Source: Rhizobium sp. Q54 (GTDB lineage: Bacteria > Pseudomonadota > Alphaproteobacteria > Reyranellales > Reyranellaceae). Taken from it: a stretch of DNA of 37,845 nucleotides. This document shows, piece by piece, positions 1 through 7,779 of the stretch. The notes beneath the pieces are model-generated. The model was not told where the DNA came from and made no database searches. It saw nothing but the letters and a program-made list of their open reading frames with translations. The stretch lies in the NCBI GenBank assembly GCA_945903635.1, contig CAMDOT010000031.1, forward strand, positions 1-37,845, given 5' to 3'. Position 1 is the stretch's first letter. Each line of letters starts with the position of its first letter. Made by a program: the position numbers and the translations under genes.

Positions 1-3000
1 CGGCGGCGTGCTCATCCAGCGCTCGACCGCCGCGCGCAACCGGTCGAGCGTCAGCGGCTTGGTGAGATAACCGTCCATGCCGGCAGCCAGGCACTTCTCG
101 GACTCGCCCTTCAGCGCATTGGCGGTCAGCGCCACGATAGGCGTTCGACGGGGGGGCGTTCGACGAGCGGGCGTTCGATGGGCAGGCGTTCGACCGCCCC
201 CCTCTTCGGATGCGGTACCGGCGAGCGCTTCCTCGGCGCGGATCTGGCGCGTCAGTTCGAAGCCGTCCATGTCGGGCATGTGGATGTCGGTCAGCACCAG
301 CGCATAGGGCTTCGCGCGCCACATGGTCAGCGCTTCGATGCCGTCGGCCGCCGTCTCGAGGGGGATGCCGAGGATTTCGAACTGGCCGGTCAGCACCTCG
401 AGATTCACGTCATAATCGTCGACCGCGAGCACCGTGCCCGCGAGGTTCTCGCCGGGGAGGATCGGTTGCATCGGCGGTTCGAGGCCCCCGGTCTCGAGCG
501 ATGGGGCCTCGGCGAGCCCGAGATCGAGCGTCACGGTGAAGGTCGAGCCCTTGCCGGGCGTGCTCTCGACCGTGGCCTCGCCGCCCATGAGCTCGGCCAG
601 CCGGCGCACGATGGAGAGGCCGAGGCCGGTGCCGCCGAAGCGCCGCGTCGTCGAGCTGTCGGCCTGGGCGAAGGGCTGGAACAGGCGGGCCATCTGTTCG
701 GGGTTCATGCCGATGCCGGTGTCGACGACGGACAACGCCAGACGCAGGCGATTGCCCTCGGTCGAGAGGGCGCGCGCATCGACGCGGATCGCGCCTGTAT
801 CGGTGAACTTGGTGGCGTTGCCGATCAGGTTGAACAGGATCTGGCGCACCCGCGTGGCGTCCCCGCTCAGCAGGTCGGGCGTGCCGGGCTCGACGATGGC
901 GGCAATGGTGAGCCCCTTGCGCTCGGCCTGCACCGACAGGGTTTCGGTGGTGCCCTCGACCAGCCCGCGCAGGCTGAATGGCGCTTCTTCCAGCTCCATG
1001 CGGCCGGCCTCGATCTTGGAGAAGTCGAGCACGTCGTCGATGATGCGCAGCAGCGCGCCGGCCGAGGTCCGCACCGTGCCGACCAGCCGCTTCTGGCGCT
1101 CGTTCAGCTGTTCGCGCTCCAGCAACTCGGCGGTGCCGATGACGCCGTTCATCGGTGTCCTGATCTCGTGGCTCATGGTGGCGAGGAATGTCGACTTGGC
1201 CTGGTTGGCGGCCTCGGCGGCGTCGCGGGCGCGTTCGGTTTCGACCTGCTGGCGCTTCAGGTCGGTGATGTCGCGATAGACGCCGAGTGTGCGGCCGTCG
1301 CCCAGCGGCCGGTAGCAGAATTCGATATGGCGTCCGGTCGGCAGCTCGCGATCGTAGAGTTCGCCCCGGGGATCGAAGATCCGGTCCATGCGCTGCTGCA
1401 GCGCCACCTCCGAGCCGTCATTCGCCGGCCGGCTGCCGGTGCCGCCCTGGGCCAGCATGATCTCGTCGAGGCGGCGGCCGATCGGCGCGGTTCCCGGCTT
1501 GAGGTCGATCAGCTCCGGCGTGGCGGCGTTGAGATAGGTCAGGCGCCGGTCGGCGTCGAACAGGGCGATGCCGTCGGTCATGCCGTCGAGCACGGTCGCC
1601 AGCTGCCGGCGCGCGGCGTCGAGTTCGGCGCTTTTCTTTTCGATCTCGTCGCGGGCGGCCGCGAGTTCCAGCTCGCGCTGCTTGCGCTCGGTGGTGTTGC
1701 TCGCCGCGCCGACCAGCCGGATCGCGCGGCCGGCCGAGTCGTACTGCGCAACGCCGTGCATCTTGGCCCAGTTCCACGATCCGTCGCCGGTGCGGAAACG
1801 GAACTCGTATTCGAAGCGCGGCGTCAGGCGCTTGAAGTGCTGGGCCATTGCGTGGCTATAGCCCTTCCGGTCGTCGGGATGGATGCGCTCCATCCATTCG
1901 GGTGGCGTCGATATCTGCTCGGCCTTGAGGCCGATGGCGGCGAGCGTCGCCGGCGAGTAGAACATCACGCCCTCGGCGATGCCGTACTCGTAGACGCCCT
2001 CCTTCATCGCCTCCATCGCCATCGCGTATCGCTCGTCGCTTTCCTGCAAAGTCTGCGCCGCGCGCTTGAGTTCGCTGATGTCGGTGAAGCTCAAGGCATA
2101 GTGGCCGAGCTTGGTCTTCTGCGCCCGGTAGCGCAGCCACCTGTCGCCGACCCGAGTTTCGATAGAGCCTCCGGAATCGCGGACATGGGTTTCCCGCGCG
2201 GCGATGAACGCGTCGCGGTTCACGCGGTCGACATCCGCGATCAGGCCGTTGTCCACGATGTCCAACAGGATCTCGCGCAAGGTCCGGCCGACGATGCTGT
2301 CCGGGGTGAAGCCCGGCGTGATCGTCGTGAACTCGGGATTTGCCACGATGGTGCGCAGCTCCGAATCGAATACCGCGAGACCGTCGGCCAGGCCCTCGAT
2401 CGCGTCGCTGAGTTCCGCACGCGCCCGCGCGGTGGCCTCCTCGCTCTCCTTGAGGTCGGTGATATCGCGGTGAACCGACAGCAGGCCACCGCCCGGCACC
2501 GGCAGCCAGCGGAACTCCAGATAGCGGCCCGACGCCGTCCGGCGATAGTAGGGCGCGATGCCGCCGCGGATCTCGGCGATGCGGCGGGCGATCTCGGCCT
2601 CGATGTCGGCAATCTCGCCCAGCTCGCCGCTCCGGGCCTGATAGAGGCCGACATCGGTCATCGTCGGCAGGGTCGCCAGGATTTCCGGCGTCAGCCCGTG
2701 CATCTCCATCATCTTTTCGTTGGCGAACGACCATCGCCCGTCGGCTTCGTACAGCATGACGCCGTCGGTCAGGTTATCGAGCACGGTGCGCATGGTGTCG
2801 CGGACCCGCTCGACGTCGCCGTGCGCCTTCTCCAGTTCGGCCTCGCGGCGCTTTTGCTCGCTGACGTCGGTGTAGATGCCGGCCAGGCCGCCGTCGCTCG
2901 TGCGGCGCTCGCCGATCATGATCCATCGCCCGTCCGGCAACCGGGTTTCCTGCGGACCGCCCGGCGTGCGCCGCGCGGCAAGGCGGGCCTCCAGCCATTG

Positions 3001-3861
3001 CTCGACGCTTCGCCCGTTCGTCGAGAGGCCGCCGAGGCGCGCCGCCGTCTCGAGCATTTCCTGCGCCGTTACGCCGGGCACGGTGATGTCGGCGATCGAC
3101 GGGTAGTATTGGCGGAACCGGTTGTTGGCGACGATCAGGCGGTCGTCGGCATCGAACAGCACGAAGCCGTTGGGGATCGACTCGATGGCATCGGCGAAGC
3201 GTTCGCGGGTGGCATCGGCTTCCGCCAGCGCGTCCGAATGGCGGCGCGACAGGGCCTCGTGCGCCAGCGCCAGCGCCATCTGCTGGCGCTGCGCGTGGAC
3301 CTGGGCCCGGCTGGAGAACAGCGCCACGACGAAATAGGGCGCGATGCTGCCGGCGATAATGATCGGAATGAGCTCGCCGGTGGCGATCAGGCCGGCCATC
3401 AGCCCGAGCGTCGTCATGGCCAGGAGCACGGCGTAGTTGAACAGGTTGAAGGCCCGCGAGGGGGCGGCCACGCCGATCATCAGGATGATGAAGCAGACGG
3501 CGAAGCGCTCGGCGTCACCAGGCAGCGTGACCAGGAAGCCGGCATTGCCGAAGGCCACGCCGTTCAGGGCGGCAAGCACCCGATGGCGCCGCTGCCAGGC
3601 GTGCGGCGACAGCCGGGCGGGATCGCGGCGATAGCTGCTGGAGAGCCAGATGAATCCCAGGCTGCACAAGAGAAGCAGGATGGCCGGCGGCACGACCATC
3701 CACAGTGGCGCACGCCCCCCGTAGATCGCCGCGAGTATCGGCCACAGCACCTGCTGGACGATCCGAATGACGATACGGCCGTGAACCAGATGGTCCGTCA
3801 GCGCCCGTTCGACGGCATCCGAGTGGAGATCGAGCGCCGGCTTGGCAGTGGTTTCGGTCAT
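1..3861 (-). CDS. Membrane-bound multi-PAS hybrid sensor histidine kinase (3' end beyond window)
   Basis: The minus frame is open from ATG at 3861 to base 1, giving 1287 residues with no stop, so the C-terminus lies outside. The first ~220 residues contain about five hydrophobic segments. Five PAS-like domains follow, each with a 'DGxxLFDAD...N' type core, one being a PAS_3 type with [12 protein letters not shown]. Next come a HisKA domain with [14 protein letters not shown] (phospho-acceptor His898) and a HATPase with N box (NLIGNATKF), G1 (DTGIGM) and G2 (GGTGLGLS). A receiver domain follows with DD acidic pair, phospho-acceptor Asp1192 in [11 protein letters not shown] and the KP lysine near the edge. 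By family it autophosphorylates on His and relays to its own receiver; the signal is unknown. No DNA-binding output is visible, so an Hpt protein or separate regulator is expected. The receiver carries an unusual RTP-rich insertion (bases 141-200). Confidence 0.93.
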   Translation of the reverse strand, partial: MTETTAKPALDLHSDAVERALTDHLVHGRIVIRIVQQVLWPILAAIYGGRAPLWMVVPPAILLLLCSLGFIWLSSSYRRDPARLSPHAWQRRHRVLAALNGVAFGNAGFLVTLPGDAERFAVCFIILMIGVAAPSRAFNLFNYAVLLAMTTLGLMAGLIATGELIPIIIAGSIAPYFVVALFSSRAQVHAQRQQMALALAHEALSRRHSDALAEADATRERFADAIESIPNGFVLFDADDRLIVANNRFRQYYPSIADITVPGVTAQEMLETAARLGGLSTNGRSVEQWLEARLAARRTPGGPQETRLPDGRWIMIGERRTSDGGLAGIYTDVSEQKRREAELEKAHGDVERVRDTMRTVLDNLTDGVMLYEADGRWSFANEKMMEMHGLTPEILATLPTMTDVGLYQARSGELGEIADIEAEIARRIAEIRGGIAPYYRRTASGRYLEFRWLPVPGGGLLSVHRDITDLKESEEATARARAELSDAIEGLADGLAVFDSELRTIVANPEFTTITPGFTPDSIVGRTLREILLDIVDNGLIADVDRVNRDAFIAARETHVRDSGGSIETRVGDRWLRYRAQKTKLGHYALSFTDISELKRAAQTLQESDERYAMAMEAMKEGVYEYGIAEGVMFYSPATLAAIGLKAEQISTPPEWMERIHPDDRKGYSHAMAQHFKRLTPRFEYEFRFRTGDGSWNWAKMHGVAQYDSAGRAIRLVGAASNTTERKQRELELAAARDEIEKKSAELDAARRQLATVLDGMTDGIALFDADRRLTYLNAATPELIDLKPGTAPIGRRLDEIMLAQGGTGSRPANDGSEVALQQRMDRIFDPRGELYDRELPTGRHIEFCYRPLGDGRTLGVYRDITDLKRQQVETERARDAAEAANQAKSTFLATMSHEIRTPMNGVIGTAELLEREQLNERQKRLVGTVRTSAGALLRIIDDVLDFSKIEAGRMELEEAPFSLRGLVEGTTETLSVQAERKGLTIAAIVEPGTPDLLSGDATRVRQILFNLIGNATKFTDTGAIRVDARALSTEGNRLRLALSVVDTGIGMNPEQMARLFQPFAQADSSTTRRFGGTGLGLSIVRRLAELMGGEATVESTPGKGSTFTVTLDLGLAEAPSLETGGLEPPMQPILPGENLAGTVLAVDDYDVNLEVLTGQFEILGIPLETAADGIEALTMWRAKPYALVLTDIHMPDMDGFELTRQIRAEEALAGTASEEGGGRTPAHRTPARRTPPRRTPIVALTANALKGESEKCLAAGMDGYLTKPLTLDRLRAAVERWMSTPP
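141..200. repeat. 15-bp in-frame tandem repeat inside the receiver domain
   Basis: The octamer gcgttcga starts at 141, 156, 171 and 186, an exact 15-base period over four units whose remaining seven bases diverge. Read on the minus strand it encodes RTPxR-type units just before the conserved strand [11 protein letters not shown] of the receiver. Because 15 is divisible by three, gain or loss of a unit preserves the kinase frame. Confidence 0.9.
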
Positions 3862-3896
3862 GCCGGCATTATCCGCCTCGTCGGTTTCGCCAAGGT

Positions 3897-3920
3897 AACG
3901 CGAGGCGGGCGAAATGTTTC
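3897..3920 (-). promoter_or_regulatory. Promoter-like element GAAAC-N14-GCGTT upstream of the hybrid kinase
   Basis: On the minus strand GAAAC (3920-3916) is followed after 14 bases by GCGTT (3901-3897), 35 bases before the kinase ATG. The first half and the spacing equal those of the four plus-strand elements ahead of small exported-protein genes, while the second half differs (GCGTT instead of GCGCA). It resembles ECF-sigma promoters in having a GAAAC/GGAAC-like -35 and a CGTT-like -10. No experiment supports it here. Confidence 0.4.
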
Positions 3921-3977
3921 GTTGGTTTCGCGACGCGCTCCTGCCGGGGAGGTCCCCCGCAACCCACGAAACCAACG
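3920..3977. repeat. Perfect 11-bp inverted repeat between divergent kinase and LNG-protein genes
   Basis: CGTTGGTTTCG at 3920-3930 is the exact reverse complement of CGAAACCAACG at 3967-3977. Both arms carry the GAAAC half of the putative promoter element, one pointing at the kinase and the other at the first LNG-repeat gene. This suggests that a common factor controls both directions. Confidence 0.6.
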
Positions 3978-3991
3978 CGCGGCTTGGCGCA
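3968..3991 (+). promoter_or_regulatory. Element A: GAAAC-N14-GCGCA ahead of first LNG-repeat gene
   Basis: GAAAC at 3968-3972 and GCGCA at 3987-3991 are separated by 14 bases and followed by GTC. The start codon is about 97 bases downstream. Three further sites in this window have the same two halves and the same spacing. It is interpreted as an ECF-type promoter or operator from recurrence alone. Confidence 0.5.
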
Positions 3992-4088
3992 GTCACCGGG
4001 AAACCAGCGGGGACTAATTTCTCCTCATCGACGGACGGCATCCCGCCCCCCGAGACACACCGCAGACAGAAACCCGAGGAGACCTCAA

Positions 4089-4406
4089 ATGTTCACCAAG
4101 ATCGCTTCCTTCGCCGCCGCCGCCCTCGTCGCCGCTTCCTTCGCCGCTCCGGCTCATGCGGGCGTGAACTTCAACGGCATGGTCCTCAACGGCATGCAGC
4201 TCAACGGCATGCAGCTCAACGGCATGGTGCTGAATGGCGTCGAGCAGAACGGCATGGTCCTCAACGGCCTGCGGACGAACGGCTTCGTCCTGAATGGCAT
4301 GGTCCTCAACGGCGTGAACTTCAACAGCCGCAACCTGCAGGGCACGGCGACCGGTGCGACCAGCTTCGCCATCGACGGCATCGAACTGCCGGCGGCTCGC
4401 CAGTAG
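4089..4406 (+). CDS. Exported LNG pentapeptide-like repeat protein, copy 1
   Basis: A 105-residue protein with an N-terminal signal peptide (AHA|G cleavage near residue 24). From residue 29 to 75 it has ten strictly five-residue units ending in NG ([20 protein letters not shown]), followed by two degenerate units and a C-terminal module ending [12 protein letters not shown]. The ATG at 4089 is chosen because AGGAG lies ~8 bases upstream and the signal peptide starts there; the frame opens earlier but without these marks. With Leu as the central residue the units fit a pentapeptide right-handed beta-helix pattern. A second copy at 5678 shares the signal peptide, the C-terminal module and the upstream DNA. 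Function is unknown; an envelope or surface structural role is inference. Confidence 0.85.
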   Translation: MFTKIASFAAAALVAASFAAPAHAGVNFNGMVLNGMQLNGMQLNGMVLNGVEQNGMVLNGLRTNGFVLNGMVLNGVNFNSRNLQGTATGATSFAIDGIELPAARQ

Positions 4407-4453
4407 AAACGTCCATCGCCGGTCCTCCTCCGATCCTCCGGAAAACCGGGCCC

Positions 4454-4484
4454 GGTACCTTCCCCATCGAAAGGGGAAGGTACC
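4454..4484. terminator. Perfect 12-bp hairpin after LNG copy 1
   Basis: GGTACCTTCCCC (4454-4465), a 7-base loop and GGGGAAGGTACC (4473-4484) form a perfect stem. There is no T-run on either side, so it is either a factor-assisted or attenuating terminator, or a dispersed intergenic palindrome. It separates LNG copy 1 from the desaturase-like gene. Confidence 0.5.
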
Positions 4485-4544
4485 TCGAAGGACGGAGCGA
4501 GGCGGCCAACTGCATTCTTGATGCCGCCGCGCCGGGAGATCGTC

Positions 4545-5537
4545 ATGCCACGCATCGCCGCTTTACTGTCCCCTCTCCTCCTGGCGCTTCCGCTTGCCGC
4601 TCTCAGCGCCTTCACGCTCACACACCTGCAATCGCTGGTCGGCGTCGACATGTCCGGCCGGAACCTGGTTCCGGGCTTGGGCATCGGCATGACGGAGGCG
4701 CTCACCTCCCTGATCCTGGCTGGCACGCTGTTGGCCGAGGTCGCGACGCGCGGCTGGCGCGGCTCCAGCCTCGAACGGATGACGACGGCGCAGCAGCCGA
4801 CCCATCGCTCCGATTTTTTCTTTGCCATCGCCGCCGTCACCGCCCTCTATCCGATGATCGTCCTGATCGGCACCTTCGGCGTCTGTGTCGCCCTTCGAGA
4901 GGCGGTCGGCGCCTGGTTCGGCTGGCGTCTCGCTGCCGACTGGCCGTTCTGGCTGAGCGTCCCGGCGACGATCCTGCTCGCCGACTTTCTGCAGTACTGG
5001 CTACACCGCGCGCTCCACAGCGATATGTTGTGGCCCCTGCACGCCATCCATCATGCTGCGGCCGACCTCACGCCGCTCACGGCGGCGCGCAACCATCCGA
5101 TCGACGATTTCCTCACGAGCCTGACGTCGGCCGTTGCCATGCTCACGCTGGGCGCTCCGGATGCCGCCATGCTGTGGGCGGCGACCCTCCTGAACGTTCA
5201 GGCTGTGGTGGTGCATTCGAACATGCCGGTCCCGCTGTGGCTGGAGAAGACCATTGTCGCCGGCCCGCGCCTCCACCGGCTGCACCACAGCTTCCTGCGG
5301 GACGAACACGACAACAATTTCGCGGCGTTTCCCGTCTGGGACCGGCTGTTCGGCACCTATCGCCTGCAAATCGAGGGGCCTGCCCGGTTCGGCGTCGACG
5401 ATCCACGCTTCGACACCGGCAATCCGTTGCGTGACATCGCGGTCGCGACCCTGATCTGGTTCCAGACGATCGGCGGCCGGTTGCATGGTCTGGTCCGCTT
5501 GCGCCGTCCGGTGCGCACGGGGGCGGACCTCTCCTGA
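4545..5537 (+). CDS. Sterol desaturase / fatty acid hydroxylase family membrane protein
   Basis: A 330-residue integral membrane protein of the non-haem di-iron hydroxylase superfamily. The histidine clusters expected to bind two irons are visible: HRALH (154-158), HAIHH (166-170), single histidines near 184 and 224, and HRLHH (244-248). Hydrophobic segments lie at about residues 5-25, 45-65, 90-115 and 130-155. The start at 4545 is preferred over TTG 4518 or ATG 4521 because GGGAG (4534-4538) lies six bases upstream of it. By family it would hydroxylate or desaturate a lipid, carotenoid or sterol-like substrate using O2; the substrate cannot be read from sequence. It sits between the two LNG-repeat paralogues, on the same strand. 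Confidence 0.85.
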   Translation: MPRIAALLSPLLLALPLAALSAFTLTHLQSLVGVDMSGRNLVPGLGIGMTEALTSLILAGTLLAEVATRGWRGSSLERMTTAQQPTHRSDFFFAIAAVTALYPMIVLIGTFGVCVALREAVGAWFGWRLAADWPFWLSVPATILLADFLQYWLHRALHSDMLWPLHAIHHAAADLTPLTAARNHPIDDFLTSLTSAVAMLTLGAPDAAMLWAATLLNVQAVVVHSNMPVPLWLEKTIVAGPRLHRLHHSFLRDEHDNNFAAFPVWDRLFGTYRLQIEGPARFGVDDPRFDTGNPLRDIAVATLIWFQTIGGRLHGLVRLRRPVRTGADLS

Positions 5538-5543
5538 TCGCCT

Positions 5544-5677
5544 CCCGCAACACACGAAACCAAAGCCCGGTTTGGCGCAGTCACCGGGAAACCGGGAGGG
5601 ACTAATTTCTCCTCATCGACGGACGGCATCCCGCCCCTCCGAGACACACCGCAGACAGAAACCCGAGGAGACCTCCA
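5544..5677 (+). repeat. Duplicated ~134-bp leader of LNG copy 2 (copy of 3956-4088)
   Basis: From CCCGCAAC through the GAAAC-N14-GCGCA element, a long identical stretch (ggactaatttctcctcatcg and beyond) and the AGGAG ribosome site, this leader is nearly identical to the leader of copy 1, with one indel and scattered changes. The homology continues into the signal peptide. A segmental duplication of promoter, leader and gene is the simplest reading. Confidence 0.85.
5556..5579 (+). promoter_or_regulatory. Element B: GAAAC-N14-GCGCA ahead of second LNG-repeat gene
   Basis: GAAAC at 5556-5560 and GCGCA at 5575-5579 are 14 bases apart, then GTC. The start codon is 98 bases downstream. It lies in the duplicated leader, so on its own it is not independent evidence; elements C and D are in diverged leaders. 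Confidence 0.5.
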
Positions 5678-5917
5678 ATGTTCGCCAAGATCGCTTCCTT
5701 CGCCGCCGCCGCCGCCCTCACGACCCTCGTCGCTGCTTCCTTCGCCGCGCCGGCCCATGCCAGCCGCACATTTCAAGGCATCAGCCTCAACGGTTTCGTC
5801 CTCAATGGCTTTGTCCTCAACGGCGTGAACTTCAACAGCCGCAACATGCAGGGCACGGCGACCGGCGCGACCGGCTTCGCTATCGACGGCATCGAACTGC
5901 CGGCTTCCGCCCAGTAA
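5678..5917 (+). CDS. Exported LNG pentapeptide-like repeat protein, copy 2 (short)
   Basis: A 79-residue paralogue of the 4089 product. It has a signal peptide ending APAHA|S near residue 28, only three to four LNG units (SLNGF, VLNGF, VLNGV), and the same C-terminal module running from FNSRN through TATGAT to AIDGIELPA. The copies therefore differ mainly in repeat number, as expected if 15-base units expand or contract. The ribosome site AGGAG is 8 bases upstream, and a strong terminator follows at 5941. Function is unknown. Confidence 0.85.
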   Translation: MFAKIASFAAAAALTTLVAASFAAPAHASRTFQGISLNGFVLNGFVLNGVNFNSRNMQGTATGATGFAIDGIELPASAQ

Positions 5918-5940
5918 GTCCCGGCCCACCGGCACGACCG

Positions 5941-5965
5941 ACGGCGCCCTGCGGGGCGCCGTTTT
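5941..5965 (+). terminator. Rho-independent terminator after LNG copy 2
   Basis: ACGGCGCCC, loop TGCG, GGGCGCCGT form a perfect 9-bp stem at 5941-5962, followed by TTT. It ends the copy-2 transcript before the next promoter-like element at 6006. Confidence 0.85.
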
Positions 5966-6005
5966 CGTCGGGCGCCTGCCAATCGATGTCGCCCGTGTAA
6001 CCGAC

Positions 6006-6029
6006 GAAACAAAGCCGCCGTATCGCGCA
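6006..6029 (+). promoter_or_regulatory. Element C: GAAAC-N14-GCGCA ahead of small peptide and ADYC gene
   Basis: GAAAC at 6006-6010 and GCGCA at 6025-6029, spaced 14, followed by AT. The surrounding leader is only distantly similar to those of the LNG genes (shared acGAAACaaa and GCGCA), so conservation of the two halves is more informative here. The start codon at 6113 is 83 bases downstream. Confidence 0.5.
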
Positions 6030-6112
6030 ATAGCCAGGCAACGCGCGGCATCCATGGTGTCGCCCTCGACAAGCGGCACCCGCCGTCCCGGCAAAATCCG
6101 AGGGAGACCGGA

Positions 6113-6259
6113 ATGTTCAGACAGATCCTCTTCATGCTGACGGCTGGCGTGTTCGCCGTCATCTTCGCCCAGGCGGCGTACGCCGGCTCGTTCACTGACA
6201 TCGTGGCACCCCAGGCCGTGGACGCAGCCGTTGTCGACTTGCCGGCCGATGACCGCTAG
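6113..6259 (+). CDS. 48-residue exported peptide
   Basis: A short frame whose start has a good ribosome site (GAGGGAG just upstream). Residues 1-24 form a clear signal peptide (hydrophobic core ILFMLTAGVFAVIFA, cut AYA|G), leaving a mature peptide of about 24 residues rich in Ala, Val and Asp and ending LPADDR. The start context (gaggagacc or gggagaccg then aATGTTC) matches those of both LNG genes, so it may be a third, highly reduced family member that has lost its repeats. Its end overlaps the start region of the ADYC gene, suggesting co-translation. No known family was recognised. Confidence 0.65.
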   Translation: MFRQILFMLTAGVFAVIFAQAAYAGSFTDIVAPQAVDAAVVDLPADDR

Positions 6260-7079
6260 GCGTCGCACGATGCTCCGCCGTGTTCTCCTGGTCGGCCTCG
6301 CAATCGGCGGTGCACTGGCGGGCGCGGTGTCGGCCTTCGAGGTCGCAGCTCAGTCGTCCCCCGCCGTCTCGTCGATCTCCGTCGAAGGGACCGAGATCGT
6401 GGTCACGCTCGCCGATGGGCGTGGCTTGCGCAGCAAGGACCTCGTCGGTGCCACGCTCAATGTCCGCTTCGAAGGCCAGCCGGCCAAGGTTCGGATCGCC
6501 GGCGTCGAGCTCGACCCGGGCGACAAATCCGGGACGGTGTGGCTGCACACATTCGAGGGCCGGCAAGCTGATGGGACCTGGGCCAATCTCTGCTCGGCCG
6601 GCCCCGATGGCCGCACGCAAGGGTTCCCATTGCAAACCTCGGGGGGGCAGGATGCGGCCGGTGGGCTGGAATTCACGTGCGGCTCGGGCGCGCTCGGTAA
6701 ATGCGTGCGCTTCGGTTATCGGCCGTGGGCGCTCGGCCCCGACGGCAAATCGCTGGCGCCGCAGCACGCGGCCTGCGTACGCATGGTGCGCGGCGACTAC
6801 GGCGGTGCGGACGAGCCGTTCACCAAGGACGGCATGAACATCGACCTCTACGACCTGCAGGGCATCCAGACACCCGACAACGCGTCCGACCAGACCTTCG
6901 AGGCCGGCTGGACGCCCGACGGCGCGGTCTGCGTCCATCACGTGCGGGTCAAGGAGAACGTCACCCTCGCCCAGCTCGAGGCGCGGTTTCCGAAGCTCAA
7001 GGGCCGCACCGGCGCGATCTGCACGGAAGAGTTCGCCCGCCAGAACGGTGCCTTGCTGTTCAACCGGTCGAAGGATTGA
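6249..7079 (+). CDS. ADYC-domain exported protein
   Basis: 276 residues from ATG 6249; ATG 6270 (269 residues) is equally possible, and neither has a strong ribosome site. An RRR/RR-led signal peptide ends near AVSA|F. The body follows the layout I recall for ADYC-domain proteins: GTVWLHTFEG, a Cys, FTCGSGALGKCVRFGYRPW, HAACVRMVRGDYGG, TKDGMNIDLYD, then WTPDGAVC. Six mature-region cysteines could form disulfides. The eponymous ADYC motif reads GDYG, losing its Cys. Function is unknown. In other bacteria, from memory, this domain often follows N-terminal LNG/LQG pentapeptide-like repeats in one protein. Here such repeats are encoded by separate neighbours, which suggests a functional link. Confidence 0.75.
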   Translation: MTARRRTMLRRVLLVGLAIGGALAGAVSAFEVAAQSSPAVSSISVEGTEIVVTLADGRGLRSKDLVGATLNVRFEGQPAKVRIAGVELDPGDKSGTVWLHTFEGRQADGTWANLCSAGPDGRTQGFPLQTSGGQDAAGGLEFTCGSGALGKCVRFGYRPWALGPDGKSLAPQHAACVRMVRGDYGGADEPFTKDGMNIDLYDLQGIQTPDNASDQTFEAGWTPDGAVCVHHVRVKENVTLAQLEARFPKLKGRTGAICTEEFARQNGALLFNRSKD

Positions 7080-7093
7080 ACGCGCGATGCTTT

Positions 7094-7112
7094 GGGCGGC
7101 CTCAGGCCGCCC
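7094..7112. terminator. Hairpin shared by convergent ADYC and DUF2283 genes
   Basis: GGGCGGCC, loop TCA, GGCCGCCC form a perfect 8-bp stem. On the plus strand TGGTGGTTTTG follows. On the minus strand the loop is exactly the TGA stop of the DUF2283 gene, with GCATCGC beyond and only a short AAA-side tract. It probably terminates the ADYC transcript and perhaps both. Confidence 0.7.
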
Positions 7113-7317
7113 TGGTGGTTTTGATGGGCAAGGTGACCGTTTCCAGCGTCGAGAGATCGAAGCGACCGGCGGCCCCATCGATGTCGAAGCCTACGACCTC
7201 GCCCTTCGCGTCCAGATCGACCTGGAGTCCGCGGGCGATCTCACGCGTCTCTACGCCCGGAGCATCTTTCAGTTCGATATAGAGTGAGTCGGTGTCGGCG
7301 TAGTAGTGGAGCTTCAT
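7102..7317 (-). CDS. DUF2283 family protein
   Basis: A 71-residue protein with the DUF2283 pattern: MKLHYYADTDSLYIEL at the start, then GLQVDLDAKGEVVGFDIDGA. It would fold as a small beta-rich domain. Upstream GAGGA precedes the ATG by a few bases. The ATG overlaps, as ATGA, the stop of a partial reading frame upstream (7314-7425), the hallmark of a translationally coupled pair. DUF2283 genes commonly sit next to small toxin-like partners, so it is best seen as a candidate antitoxin whose partner has decayed; that role is inference. It lies downstream of hepT on the same strand. Confidence 0.8.
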   Translation of the reverse strand: MKLHYYADTDSLYIELKDAPGVETREIARGLQVDLDAKGEVVGFDIDGAAGRFDLSTLETVTLPIKTTRAA

Positions 7318-7425
7318 GGTCTGTCCTCGCGGTATCCGCGATCGAAGAAGGCGTTATGCACGGTCTCACCGTCGGCCAAGGTGACGACCCGCAAATATCG
7401 CGGCGCCGTGCAGCGCGGCTGTGGA
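7314..7425 (-). pseudogene. C-terminal relic of a gene coupled to DUF2283 (possibly DUF4258-like)
   Basis: Between the hepT stop and the DUF2283 start, the frame ending at TGA 7316-7314 encodes PRYLRVVTLADGETVHNAFF then DRGYREDRP. This looks like real protein rather than shadow: hydrophobic strands, charged C-terminus, and a stop overlapping the next ATG. There is no ATG or ribosome site, only a TTG at 7394. Upstream the frame runs into hepT in another frame. The simplest reading is a truncated partner gene whose 5' part was lost when hepT came to lie beside it. Assignment to DUF4258 is a guess from its known association with DUF2283. Confidence 0.4.
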
Positions 7426-7779
7426 TCAAGGTGGCGGCAAGGCGGCCACGATTTCTTCGAGGGCCGACACGAGGGAGGGAGTATCGTGCTGCGCGGTCTT
7501 CCAGATTTCGTCGAAGTTCACCCGGCCATATTCGTGAGCGATGACGTTTCGCATTCCCACGATCTTCTGCCAGGGAATGGTGGCATATCGCTCGCGCGTG
7601 CCCGGAGATATGCGCCGCGCACACTCGCCGACCAACTCGAGGGATCGCTCGACTGCCCGCAGGAAAGCCACGTCACGGTCAAGATCGGCGCGCTTTCGTC
7701 CATCGATGAAGGCCGCGACTTCGCGGGCGAAGGCCAGCATATCGACGAGCGAGGCGCGATCCGCTTCTTCAGGCGGCAT
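7426..7779 (-). CDS. hepT: HepT-type toxin (HEPN ribonuclease)
   Basis: 117 residues, all-helical HEPN family (formerly DUF86). The RX4-6HXY active-site motif is present as RNVIAHEY (Arg77, His82, Tyr84). By family the toxin cleaves RNA, and the cognate MntA adds AMP residues to the Tyr of this motif to silence it. ATG 7779 is used because it gives the standard N-terminus; a longer upstream frame merely overlaps mntA out of frame. The start overlaps the 3' end of mntA by 11 bases, so the two are co-translated. All key residues are intact, so the pair looks functional. Confidence 0.92.
   Translation of the reverse strand: MPPEEADRASLVDMLAFAREVAAFIDGRKRADLDRDVAFLRAVERSLELVGECARRISPGTRERYATIPWQKIVGMRNVIAHEYGRVNFDEIWKTAQHDTPSLVSALEEIVAALPPP

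Noticed and set aside
3897..3920. A canonical general-stress (EcfG) promoter for the kinase
   Set aside because: The GAAAC and CGTT halves are similar, but the -35 is not GGAAC and the spacing is shorter than usual; kept only as a variant of the local element.
178..4017. A 1279-codon plus-strand open frame
   Set aside because: It is the antisense shadow of the hybrid kinase. Its product is Arg/Gly/Ala-rich with no domain, while the minus frame has complete kinase motifs.
4160..4330. Short regular repeats that could suggest a CRISPR or minisatellite array
   Set aside because: The 15-base units are in-frame codons for NG-type pentapeptides within a signal-peptide gene; there are no spacers.
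4454..4484. Intrinsic terminator with certainty
   Set aside because: The stem is perfect but no T-run follows on either strand, so it is listed with reduced confidence.
3914..5434. A 506-codon plus-strand frame across the LNG and desaturase genes
   Set aside because: It crosses two clear genes and a hairpin in another frame, and its composition is low-complexity and Arg-rich.
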